From NCBI GenBank assembly GCA_003150175.1, contig QAKZ01000069.1, forward strand, positions 1 to 6,862: a stretch of 6,862 bases of DNA, read 5' to 3'. This DNA comes from Coriobacteriia bacterium (lineage in GTDB: Bacteria; Actinomycetota; Coriobacteriia; Coriobacteriales; Atopobiaceae). Both the position numbers and the translations under genes were made by a program. The notes below the pieces were generated by a model. It saw only the letters and a list, made by a program, of their open reading frames with translations, was not told the DNA's origin and made no database searches. Positions 1-4,487 of the stretch are shown here, piece by piece. Position 1 is the stretch's first letter. Every line of letters begins with the position of its first letter.

Positions 1-473
1 GCCTTGAGCTCGGAGACCATCTTGGCGACGTCCATGGTCACGGTGCCGAGCTTCGGGTTCGGCATGAGGCCGCGGGGGCCGAGGATCTTACCGATGCGGC
101 CGACCTTGGCCATCATGTTCGGGGTGGCGATGGCGGCGTCGAAGTTGATCTCGCCCTTCTGGATCTGGGCGACGAGCTCGTCGGAGCCGATGATGTCGGC
201 GCCGGCCTCCTCGGCCTCGCGGGCCTTCTCGCCCTCGGCGAAGACGGCGACGCGGACGGTCTTGCCGGTACCGTGGGGCAGCGAAATGGAGCCGCGGACG
301 TTCTGGTCGGCCTTACGGGTGTCGACGCCCAGGCGGATGGAGACCTCGACGGTCTCGTCGAACTTGGCGGAGGCGAGCTCCTTGACGAGGGTCATGGCCT
401 CCTTCGGGGTGTAGAGCTTGGCGGAGTCGACCTTGGCGGCGCTGTTGTTGTAGTTCTTTCCGTGCTTAGCCAT
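1..473 (-). CDS. rplA: 50S ribosomal protein L1 (3' end outside window)
   Basis: L1 binds 23S rRNA at the mobile L1 stalk, which handles deacylated tRNA at the E site. In many bacteria it also represses its own operon by binding mRNA. The first 157 residues are visible, starting [14 protein letters not shown]; the family is usually about 230-240 aa, so roughly a third is missing because the window ends. The L1 signature [15 protein letters not shown] lies at residues 132-146, and the alternating segment around [22 protein letters not shown] (residues 72-93) matches domain II. The start is fixed by a perfect AGGAGG (481-486 on the plus strand) seven bases upstream. It is the last gene of the rpmG-trnW-secE-nusG-rplK-rplA unit, 118 nt after rplK. 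That unusually structured spacer contains a candidate L1 operator. The identity is clear from the sequence; the autoregulation is inferred. Confidence 0.97.
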   Translation of the reverse strand, partial: MAKHGKNYNNSAAKVDSAKLYTPKEAMTLVKELASAKFDETVEVSIRLGVDTRKADQNVRGSISLPHGTGKTVRVAVFAEGEKAREAEEAGADIIGSDELVAQIQKGEINFDAAIATPNMMAKVGRIGKILGPRGLMPNPKLGTVTMDVAKMVSELK

Positions 474-485
474 TCAAATACCTCC

Positions 486-514
486 TGTGGTCAGCGGGCT
501 TGCGCCCTCCCACA
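486..514 (-). promoter_or_regulatory. Candidate L1 autoregulatory mRNA hairpin before rplA
   Basis: On the minus strand the sequence folds as UGUGG, then GA, then GGGC, a GCAA tetraloop, GCCC, then GCUGA, then CCACA: two perfect helices separated by an asymmetric internal loop (GA opposite GCUGA). From memory, the L1-binding part of 23S rRNA (helices 76-77) has the same plan: a GGUGG/CCACC helix, GA on one strand, and a longer purine-rich strand opposite. The last base of the hairpin is the first A of the rplA AGGAGG, so a protein clamped here would block ribosome loading. The fold is read directly from the sequence; L1 binding is inference. Confidence 0.5.
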
Positions 515-519
515 TCTTC

Positions 520-533
520 TGCGGTTTCCCGCA
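520..533 (-). other. GNRA-tetraloop hairpin in rplK-rplA spacer
   Basis: The minus strand reads UGCGG, GAAA, CCGCA: a perfect 5-bp stem capped by a GNRA tetraloop. It lies five bases upstream of the candidate L1 operator hairpin. It is too short and has no U-tract, so it is not a terminator. It may be a docking or stabilising element of a structured leader. Confidence 0.4.
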
Positions 534-546
534 CTGGTAGAGAGAA

Positions 547-570
547 GCGCCTCCGCAGGTGCGAAGGCGC
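547..570 (-). other. Stable hairpin just downstream of rplK
   Basis: The minus strand reads GCGCCU, U, CGCA, CC, UGCG, G, AGGCGC. This pairs over eleven positions, including one U-G wobble; in practice the loop is the four bases ACCU. The hairpin starts 21 bases after the rplK stop codon. What follows is pyrimidine-rich (UUCUCUCU) but not a U-run, so a full intrinsic terminator is unlikely. Partial attenuation or 3' end protection of the rplK message is possible. Confidence 0.4.
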
Positions 571-591
571 GTGGTGCCGTGGTGCGAGACG

Positions 592-1017
592 CTACTCGGC
601 GACGGTGACGCCCATGGAACGGGCGGTGCCGGCGACGATCTTCTTGGCGGCCTCGATGTCGTTGGCGTTGAGGTCCGGCATCTTGATCTCGGCGATCTTG
701 GTGAGCTGCTCCTGGGTGAGCTGGCCGACCTTGTCGCGCTGAGGCACGCCGGAGCCGCTCTTGATGCCGAGCTCCTTGAGGATGAGCTTGGCCGCGGGCG
801 GGGTCTTGGTGACGAAGTCGAAGGACTTGTCCTCGTAGACGGTGATCTCGACGGGGATGATGTCGCCGGACTTGTCCTTGGTGGCGGCGTTGAAGGCCTG
901 GCAGAACTGCATGATGTTCACGCCGGCGGCGCCGAGGGCGGGACCAACGGGAGGCGCGGGGTTGGCGGCACCTGCGGGAATCTGGAGCTTGATGAACTTC
1001 GTGACCTTCTTGGCCAT
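592..1017 (-). CDS. rplK: 50S ribosomal protein L11
   Basis: L11 binds the GTPase-associated centre of 23S rRNA together with L10-L12, and contacts EF-Tu, EF-G and RelA. The gene encodes 141 aa, the usual family length. The N-terminal domain has the proline-rich [16 protein letters not shown] (residues 14-29), the region where thiopeptide-resistance prolines lie (P23 and P26 here). The C-terminal RNA-binding domain covers about residues 75-141 and includes [13 protein letters not shown]. The same frame stays open upstream as far as 1443. The true start is the ATG giving [16 protein letters not shown], because it matches the family N-terminus and has AGGAGG at 1023-1028, five bases away. It follows nusG after 98 nt and precedes rplA, the near-universal nusG-rplK-rplA order. 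Confidence 0.98.
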   Translation of the reverse strand: MAKKVTKFIKLQIPAGAANPAPPVGPALGAAGVNIMQFCQAFNAATKDKSGDIIPVEITVYEDKSFDFVTKTPPAAKLILKELGIKSGSGVPQRDKVGQLTQEQLTKIAEIKMPDLNANDIEAAKKIVAGTARSMGVTVAE

Positions 1018-1061
1018 GAGAACCTCCTGGAAAAGATACGTCAAATCGTTGCTATGTAAGC

Positions 1062-1100
1062 GCCGACCTCGAGAAGCCTCCGCGTGGGAGCGGGACCGGC
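1062..1100 (-). other. Foldable segment of the nusG-rplK leader
   Basis: In the 98-nt gap between nusG and rplK the minus strand can pair GCCGGU with GUCGGC (outer ends, two wobble pairs) around an inner CCGC/GCGG stem with a six-base loop. This is where the E. coli L1 operator sits, but I do not see the GUGG-GA/UGA-CCAC pattern here that is present before rplA. The structure is modest and could be chance in GC-rich DNA. Confidence 0.2.
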
Positions 1101-1115
1101 GTGGTTGACCTTTGG

Positions 1116-1670
1116 TTAGCCGACGGTCGCGATCTGGTCGAGGGTGAGCTCGACGGCGGTCTCGCGGCCAAAGATGGTGAGCATGACCTTGACCTTGCCG
1201 GACTCGGACATGACCTCGGAGACCTGGCCCTCGAAGTCGGCGAGCGGGCCGGAGACGACCTTGATGGGCTGGCCCACCTCGAGATCGATGTTGGTGCGCT
1301 TCGGCGCCGGCTCGGAGGTACGGGCACGGCGGTCGCCAGAGCGGCGCATGATCTTGTCGAACTCGTCGCGGCGAAGCGGGGTGGGCTTGCCGTCGAGACC
1401 GACAAAGCCGGTCACGCCGGGGGTGTTGCGGACGACGGCCCACGTGTTGTCGTCGACCTCCATGCGCACGAGGACATAGCTCGGGAAGACCTTGTTCTCC
1501 TTGGTCTCGCGCTTGCCGCCCTCCTTGAGCTCCGTGACCTCCTCGGTCGGGATCTTGATGTCCACGACCTTGTCCTGCAGGCCGTAGATCTCGATGCGGT
1601 GCTCAAGGTCGGTCTTGACCTTGTTCTCGTAGCCGGAGTAGGTGTGGATGACGTACCAACGCTTGGCCAT
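1116..1670 (-). CDS. nusG: Transcription termination/antitermination factor NusG
   Basis: NusG is the universally conserved elongation factor (Spt5 homologue) that binds the RNA polymerase clamp and, through its KOW domain, Rho or the ribosomal protein S10. The 184-aa product has the NGN domain at about residues 1-110, with [14 protein letters not shown] (5-18), [10 protein letters not shown] (61-70) and [12 protein letters not shown] (80-91). A charged linker at about 110-128 ([17 protein letters not shown]) precedes a KOW domain at about 130-184 with [18 protein letters not shown] (133-150). The length is typical for the short bacterial form, without the long acidic N-terminal extension of many Streptomyces and Mycobacterium NusGs. 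Its ATG is 3 nt after the secE stop, and its GAGGGGG ribosome site (1677-1683) lies inside the last secE codons, so the two are probably translationally coupled. Confidence 0.98.
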   Translation of the reverse strand: MAKRWYVIHTYSGYENKVKTDLEHRIEIYGLQDKVVDIKIPTEEVTELKEGGKRETKENKVFPSYVLVRMEVDDNTWAVVRNTPGVTGFVGLDGKPTPLRRDEFDKIMRRSGDRRARTSEPAPKRTNIDLEVGQPIKVVSGPLADFEGQVSEVMSESGKVKVMLTIFGRETAVELTLDQIATVG

Positions 1671-1673
1671 TGC

Positions 1674-2042
1674 TTACCCCCTCAGCCCGGTGAAGCCCAC
1701 CAGGGCGGCGACGATTCCGGTGTCGACGAGCCAGATCAGGACGCCGAAGACGATGAGCATGACGATGACGGCCACGGAGTAGCTCTTGAGCTCCTCCTTG
1801 GAGGGCCAGGTCACGCGATGCATCTCGGTCTTGACGTCGCCGAACCAGTTGGCGATGCGCTTGAAGAAACCGGGCTTCTTGTTCTTGTCGGCCTTGCCGG
1901 GGGCCTTGGTGGCCTCGACCTTCTTCGGCGCAGCCTGGGATGCCCCGGCAGGAGCAGAAGACGCCTGGATGGCCTCGAGGCGGGCGCGCTCTTCGGCGCG
2001 GGCCTTACGGGCGCTCCTCTTTTGACGGTCCTTGTTCGCCAT
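1674..2042 (-). CDS. secE: Preprotein translocase subunit SecE
   Basis: SecE clamps the SecY channel in the cytoplasmic membrane and is essential for Sec-dependent export. The product is 122 aa, longer than the roughly 60-aa single-span SecE of Bacillus. Residues 1-58 are a Lys/Arg/Ala-rich, probably disordered cytoplasmic extension (MANKDRQKRSARKARAEERA and onward). The conserved core starts near residue 59. It contains the amphipathic helix (FFKRIANWFGDVKTEMHRV), the family motif VTWPSKEEL (77-85) and one membrane helix at about 88-108 (SVAVIVMLIVFGVLIWLV), followed by a short periplasmic tail. Such N-terminal extensions are common in actinobacterial SecE. AGGGAGA at 2049-2055, six bases upstream, supports the ATG. 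It lies between tRNA-Trp and nusG, a classic arrangement. Confidence 0.97.
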   Translation of the reverse strand: MANKDRQKRSARKARAEERARLEAIQASSAPAGASQAAPKKVEATKAPGKADKNKKPGFFKRIANWFGDVKTEMHRVTWPSKEELKSYSVAVIVMLIVFGVLIWLVDTGIVAALVGFTGLRG

Positions 2043-2075
2043 GGGCGATCTCCCTAAATAGTTCTGTACATAGAA

Positions 2076-2103
2076 ACCGGCTAACCCTTGCGGGAAAGCC
2101 GGT
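2076..2103 (-). other. Hairpin between tRNA-Trp and secE
   Basis: The minus strand pairs ACCGGCU with AGCCGGU (7 bp) around a UU/UU internal loop and a CCC-GCAA-GGG inner stem. It is followed by UUUCUAUG, a weak U-tract. It could be a leaky terminator that lowers secE-nusG-ribosomal protein expression relative to rpmG and tRNA-Trp, or a processing stem releasing the tRNA from the mRNA. The pairing is seen; the role is inferred. Confidence 0.45.
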
Positions 2104-2112
2104 GGTGAAATC

Positions 2113-2188
2113 TGGCAGGCCAGGAAGGACTCGAACCCTCAACAAACGGTTTTGGAGACCGCCGCTCTACCATTGGAGCTACTGGCCT
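2113..2188 (-). tRNA. trnW: tRNA-Trp (CCA anticodon)
   Basis: A full cloverleaf is readable on the minus strand: acceptor AGGCCAG/CUGGCCU, D-arm GCUC/GAGC, anticodon stem GCGGU/ACCGU with loop CUCCAAA (anticodon CCA, Trp), variable loop UUGUU and T-arm GAGGG/CCUUC with UUCGAGU. The discriminator is G and the 3' CCA is encoded (2113-2115). It lies 25 nt after rpmG and 70 nt before secE with no visible promoter of its own, so it is probably cut out of the rpmG-secE transcript. Confidence 0.97.
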
Positions 2189-2197
2189 GTAAATGAA

Positions 2198-2223
2198 GAC
2201 CCACCGCTATAGTTTAGCGGGTC
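2198..2223 (-). other. Inverted repeat spanning the rpmG stop codon
   Basis: The minus strand carries GACCC and GCUA before, and UAGC, GGU, GGGUC after, a five-base loop. This gives two stem blocks with a three-base bulge, and the UAA stop of rpmG lies inside the upper stem and loop. It is followed by UUCAUUU and then the tRNA-Trp 5' end. It may protect the rpmG 3' end or guide tRNA processing. There is no real U-tract. Confidence 0.3.
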
Positions 2224-2363
2224 TCCTTGTGGAGCGTGTGCTTACGGCACCAACGGCAATACTTCTTCAACTCCATGCGATCGGGGTTGTTGGTCTTGTT
2301 CTTGTCCGTGGTGTAGTTGCGGCGCTTGCACTCAGTGCACGCAAGAGTAACCAGAGTACGCAT
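2214..2363 (-). CDS. rpmG: 50S ribosomal protein L33, zinc-ribbon (C+) type
   Basis: L33 is a small protein of the 50S subunit near the E site. The gene encodes 49 aa beginning [19 protein letters not shown], the usual length. Four cysteines in two CxxC pairs (C9, C12, C36, C39) form the zinc site, so this is the C+ paralogue; bacteria with several L33 copies often swap C+ for C- forms under zinc starvation. The motif [11 protein letters not shown] and the segment [13 protein letters not shown] are typical of the family. The ATG has AGGAGG at 2368-2373, four bases upstream. It is the first gene after the tuf terminator and is preceded by a probable promoter about 60 nt upstream. It heads the rpmG-trnW-secE-nusG-rplK-rplA unit. 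Confidence 0.97.
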   Translation of the reverse strand: MRTLVTLACTECKRRNYTTDKNKTNNPDRMELKKYCRWCRKHTLHKETR

Positions 2364-2421
2364 GAATCCTCCTGAACACGTTGTCAACCCCGGGTCTTTA
2401 TTCGGAGTGACGCGGTGGTTA

Positions 2422-2451
2422 ACATTACCGTAGGGATACTTTAGGTGTCAA
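2422..2451 (-). promoter_or_regulatory. Probable sigma-70-type promoter of rpmG-secE-nusG-rplKA
   Basis: A perfect -35 TTGACA (2446-2451) is followed after 18 nt by TAATGT (2422-2427), a moderate -10 that keeps the key A at position 2 and T at position 6. It lies in the 242-nt gap between tuf and rpmG, about 95 nt beyond the tuf terminator. Initiation near 2415 would give a leader of about 50 nt. The -35 is strong; the -10 choice is less certain. Confidence 0.55.
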
Positions 2452-2545
2452 GCTCATAGGCAAAGTTGTCGCTCGTGCACACATACGCCACACAAACCCG
2501 TAAAGCACTGAATGGGCGACGCAAGACCTCGCGCACCAACGCAAA

Positions 2546-2580
2546 CAAAGAAAAACCCGGCACCCAAACGGATGCCGGGT
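2546..2580 (-). terminator. Intrinsic terminator of tuf
   Basis: The minus strand forms ACCCGGCAUCC / GGGUGCCGGGU: eleven pairs with one U-G wobble and a GUUU loop, followed by UUUUUCUUUG. It starts 25 nt after the tuf stop codon. The pairing and U-tract are textbook, so most tuf transcripts should end here and rpmG needs its own promoter. Confidence 0.93.
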
Positions 2581-2605
2581 AATCAAGCAGAGAGAAGAGC
2601 TGAAT

Positions 2606-3811
2606 CTACTCGATGATCGTGGTCACGCGGCCATCGCCGACGGTGTGGCCACCCTCGCGGATAGCGAACTTGAGGCCCTGCTCCATAGCGATGGGGTGGA
2701 TGAGCTCGCAGGTGACGGTGATGTGGTCGCCAGGCATAGCCATCTCGACGTCATTGCCGTTGGTGTCGGTGAGCTTCTGCACGTCGCCGGTGATGTCGGT
2801 GGTGCGGAAGTAGAACTGCGGACGATAACCAGCGAAGAACGGGGTGTGACGGCCGCCCTCCTCCTTGGTCAGGACGTAGATCTCGCCGGTGAACTTCTTG
2901 TGCGGGGTCACCGAGCCGGGCTTGCAGAGGACCTGGCCGCGCTCGATCTGCTCACGCTTGATGCCGCGGAGCAGGATGCCCACGTTGTCGCCAGCCATGC
3001 ACTCGTCCATGGTCTTGCGGAACATCTCGATGCCGGTGGCAACGGAGGTCTGGGTATCCTTGATGCCGACGATCTCGATGGGCTCGTTGAGCTTGAGCAC
3101 GCCGCGCTCGACACGACCGGTGGCGACGGTGCCGCGGCCGGAGATGGTCATGACGTCCTCGATGGCCATCAGGAACGGCTTCTCGTCGTCACGCTGCGGC
3201 GTCGGGATGTAGGAGTCGACGGTGTGCATGAGCTCGATGATGGAGTCGACCCACTTCTGCTCGCCCTGGAGAGCGCCGAGAGCGGAGCCGCGGATGATCG
3301 GCAGGTCGTCGCCGGGGAAGTCGTACTCGGAGAGGAGGTCGCGGGTCTCCATCTCGACGAGGTCGATGAGCTCCTCGTCGTCAACCATGTCGCACTTGTT
3401 CAGGAAGACGATGATGTAGGGCACGCCGACCTGACGGGCGAGGAGGATGTGCTCGCGGGTCTGAGCCATGGGGCCGTCGGTAGCGGCGATGACGAGGATG
3501 GCACCGTCCATCTGAGCTGCGCCGGAAATCATGTTCTTGATGTAGTCGGCGTGGCCCGGGCAGTCGACGTGAGCGTAGTGGCGCTCCCAGGTCTCGTACT
3601 CAATGTGAGCAACGTTGATGGTAATGCCGCGCTGACGCTCCTCGGGAGCCTTGTCGATGTTCTCGAAGGCGGTGTAGTCAGCCTTGCAGCCCGGGGTCTC
3701 GGAGAGAACCTTGGTGATAGCGGCGGTCGTGGTGGTCTTGCCGTGGTCGACGTGACCAATCGTGCCGATGTTTACGTGGGGCTTAGAACGGTCGAACTTC
3801 TCCTTGGCCAT
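2606..3811 (-). CDS. tuf: Translation elongation factor Tu
   Basis: EF-Tu is the GTPase that delivers aminoacyl-tRNA to the ribosomal A site. The 401-aa product has all G motifs: G1 GHVDHGKT (19-26), G2 RGIT (61-64), G3 DCPGH with the catalytic H87 (83-87), G4 NKCD (138-141) and G5 GSAL (176-179 region). The GTPase domain covers about 1-208, and beta-barrel domains II and III follow to the end, with [12 protein letters not shown] near the C-terminus. Two ATGs lie six bases apart. The first (3815-3817) directly abuts AGGAGG and cannot initiate well. The second (3809-3811), six bases from that site, gives the family N-terminus [20 protein letters not shown] and is chosen here. T28 replaces the leucine common after GKTT. 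The gene is not next to fusA in this window; it follows three tRNA genes and is probably transcribed with them. Confidence 0.98.
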   Translation of the reverse strand: MAKEKFDRSKPHVNIGTIGHVDHGKTTTTAAITKVLSETPGCKADYTAFENIDKAPEERQRGITINVAHIEYETWERHYAHVDCPGHADYIKNMISGAAQMDGAILVIAATDGPMAQTREHILLARQVGVPYIIVFLNKCDMVDDEELIDLVEMETRDLLSEYDFPGDDLPIIRGSALGALQGEQKWVDSIIELMHTVDSYIPTPQRDDEKPFLMAIEDVMTISGRGTVATGRVERGVLKLNEPIEIVGIKDTQTSVATGIEMFRKTMDECMAGDNVGILLRGIKREQIERGQVLCKPGSVTPHKKFTGEIYVLTKEEGGRHTPFFAGYRPQFYFRTTDITGDVQKLTDTNGNDVEMAMPGDHITVTCELIHPIAMEQGLKFAIREGGHTVGDGRVTTIIE

Positions 3812-3817
3812 TGCCAT

Positions 3818-3823
3818 CCTCCT
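3818..3823 (-). promoter_or_regulatory. Shine-Dalgarno site that decides the tuf start
   Basis: AGGAGG on the minus strand ends immediately before one ATG (3815-3817) and six bases before the next (3809-3811). Bacterial initiation needs about 5-9 bases of spacing, so only the second ATG is well placed. Annotations beginning MAMAKEKF would therefore be two residues too long. Confidence 0.85.
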
Positions 3824-3853
3824 TTAGGAAGAACTTACTGCTACATATGCTGA

Positions 3854-3873
3854 GCGGCGACCGAAGCCGCCGC
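3854..3873 (-). other. UUCG-capped hairpin between tRNA-Met and tuf
   Basis: The minus strand reads GCGGCGGC, UUCG, GUCGCCGC: eight pairs (one G-U) closed by the very stable C(UUCG)G tetraloop. It sits about 10 nt after the tRNA-Met CCA end and about 30 nt before the tuf ribosome site. No U-tract follows, so it is not a terminator. It would form the 5' end region of tuf mRNA after tRNA-Met is cut away and could protect it from 5' degradation. Confidence 0.5.
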
Positions 3874-3882
3874 CTGAAGCTC

Positions 3883-3959
3883 TGGTACCGGTGACTGGAT
3901 TCGAACCAGTGACATCGCGGGTATGAGCCGCGTGCTCTAACCAGCTGAGCTACACCGGC
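3883..3959 (-). tRNA. trnM: tRNA-Met (CAU anticodon), elongator type
   Basis: The minus-strand cloverleaf has acceptor GCCGGUG/CACCGGU (first pair a G-U wobble), D-arm GCUC/GAGC, anticodon stem CGCGG/CCGCG with loop CUCAUAC (CAU), and T-arm ACUGG/CCAGU with UUCGAAU. Discriminator A and CCA are encoded (3883-3886). The anticodon stem lacks the three consecutive G-C pairs of initiator tRNA and the 1-72 pair is not a C-A mismatch, so it is not fMet. It closely resembles Gram-positive elongator tRNA-Met. A lysidine-modified tRNA-Ile(CAU) is the remaining alternative but less likely. Confidence 0.9.
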
Positions 3960-3981
3960 ATGGTGCCGAACATCTTGAAAA

Positions 3982-4057
3982 TGGAGCCCGCGACCGGATT
4001 CGAACCGGTGACCTCTTCGTTACCAACGAAGTGCTCTACCTACTGAGCTACACGGGC
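3982..4057 (-). tRNA. trnT: tRNA-Thr (GGU anticodon)
   Basis: The minus-strand cloverleaf has acceptor GCCCGUG/CGCGGGC, D-arm GCUC/GAGC, anticodon stem CUUCG/CGAAG with loop UUGGUAA (GGU, Thr), variable loop AGGUC and T-arm ACCGG/CCGGU with UUCGAAU. Discriminator U and CCA are encoded. Its 5' end is one base after the CCA of tRNA-Tyr, and tRNA-Met follows after 22 nt. All three clearly come from one precursor. Confidence 0.97.
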
Positions 4058-4058
4058 A

Positions 4059-4142
4059 TGGTGGGGATGCCTGGACTCGAACCAGGGAACCCAGAGGGAG
4101 CGGATTTACAGTCCGCCGCAGTTGCCGCTGTGCCACATCCCC
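4059..4142 (-). tRNA. trnY: tRNA-Tyr (GUA anticodon)
   Basis: This is a class II tRNA of 84 nt including the encoded CCA. Acceptor GGGGAUG/CAUCCCC pairs perfectly. The D-stem is three pairs (GCA/UGC), the anticodon stem GCGGA/UCCGC has loop CUGUAAA (GUA, Tyr), a long variable arm follows (about 13 nt), and the T-arm is CCUGG/CCAGG with UUCGAGU. The short D-stem and long variable arm are normal for bacterial tRNA-Tyr. It is the first gene after the promoter at 4196-4224. Confidence 0.96.
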
Positions 4143-4195
4143 ATTCCGTTATCAAGAACTCGCCGGGACTCGATGTCCCCTGCAAGCGGTTTGAA

Positions 4196-4224
4196 ATATT
4201 ACGGCCACTCCAAATTCTTGTCAA
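4196..4224 (-). promoter_or_regulatory. Strong sigma-70-type promoter of trnY-trnT-trnM-tuf
   Basis: TTGACA (4219-4224), a 17-nt spacer and TAATAT (4196-4201) are read on the minus strand: a perfect -35, optimal spacing and a five-of-six -10. Initiation near 4189 leaves a leader of about 45 nt before tRNA-Tyr, containing a small GGGAC/GUCCC hairpin (4165-4179). This is the only convincing promoter upstream of tuf, so it likely drives both the tRNAs and EF-Tu. Confidence 0.85.
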
Positions 4225-4326
4225 CGTATACCCCGTTCCCGGGCGTATCCACTCCTTAATTTCTGCACATCCGCAGGTAGAACCATGTGTTCATCGGAGC
4301 ATTTTGGCGGCATCGGGGTTCTAGGC

Positions 4327-4358
4327 AAGAAAAAACCCCAAGACAATGCGTCTTGGGG
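4327..4358 (-). terminator. Intrinsic terminator after tRNA-Thr(UGU)
   Basis: The minus strand reads CCCCAAGAC, GCAUU, GUCUUGGGG, then UUUUUUCUU. The nine-pair stem is perfect, with a five-base loop and a six-U tract. It begins 13 nt after the CCA end of tRNA-Thr(UGU). It separates the cysS-rlmB-yacP-trnT unit from the promoter of the tRNA-tuf unit about 100 nt further on. Confidence 0.95.
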
Positions 4359-4371
4359 CCAAATATTATTC

Positions 4372-4446
4372 TGGAGCCGGCAGAGGGAGTCGAACCCCCA
4401 ACCCACGGTTTACAAAACCGTTGCTCTGCCATTGAGCCATGCCGGC
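4372..4446 (-). tRNA. trnT: tRNA-Thr (UGU anticodon)
   Basis: The minus-strand cloverleaf has acceptor GCCGGCA/UGCCGGC, D-arm GCUC/GAGC, anticodon stem ACGGU/ACCGU with loop UUUGUAA (UGU, Thr), variable loop GGGUU and T-arm GGGGG/CCCUC with UUCGACU. Discriminator U and CCA are encoded. It starts 36 nt after the NYN ribonuclease gene. A TATACT at 4457-4462 could serve as its own -10, but no fitting -35 is visible, so read-through from yacP is at least as likely. A second Thr isoacceptor (GGU) is only about 315 bp downstream. Confidence 0.97.
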
Positions 4447-4465
4447 GGGTTTGTTGAGTATAGCC

Positions 4466-4487
4466 GCTACGCGCTGCGAGCGCTAGC
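4466..4487 (-). other. Hairpin across the yacP stop codon
   Basis: The minus strand reads GCUAGCGCU, CGC, AGCGC, G, UAGC: nine pairs with a single bulged G. The UAG stop of the NYN ribonuclease gene lies in the 5' arm. It could form the 3' end of the cysS-rlmB-yacP message after tRNA-Thr is released. There is no U-tract after it. Confidence 0.35.

Noticed and set aside
1084..1099. GTGGGAG-like string in the nusG-rplK gap resembling the L1 site
   Set aside because: It reads in this form only on the plus strand, opposite to transcription, so the leader RNA does not carry it.
1018..1443. In-frame upstream extension of rplK into nusG
   Set aside because: L11 begins at [10 protein letters not shown] with an ideal ribosome site. 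The upstream 142 codons are Arg-rich read-through of nusG in another frame.
1101..2057. 318-codon plus-strand open frame antisense to nusG and secE
   Set aside because: Same composition artefact. It crosses two certain genes on the other strand and resembles no protein family.
2382..2387. Second TTGACA just upstream of rpmG
   Set aside because: It lies so close to the ribosome site that its -10 would fall at the rpmG start codon, and no suitable hexamer is present there.
2645..3853. 402-codon open frame on the plus strand, antisense to the whole tuf gene
   Set aside because: High-GC genes with G/C third positions leave an antisense frame open. The translation is low-complexity Val/Leu/Asp/Gly with no family signature, and EF-Tu on the other strand is certain.
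3883..3959. tRNA-Met read as initiator tRNA-fMet
   Set aside because: The anticodon stem lacks the G-G-G/C-C-C pairs and the 1-72 position can pair (G-U). Both argue for the elongator.
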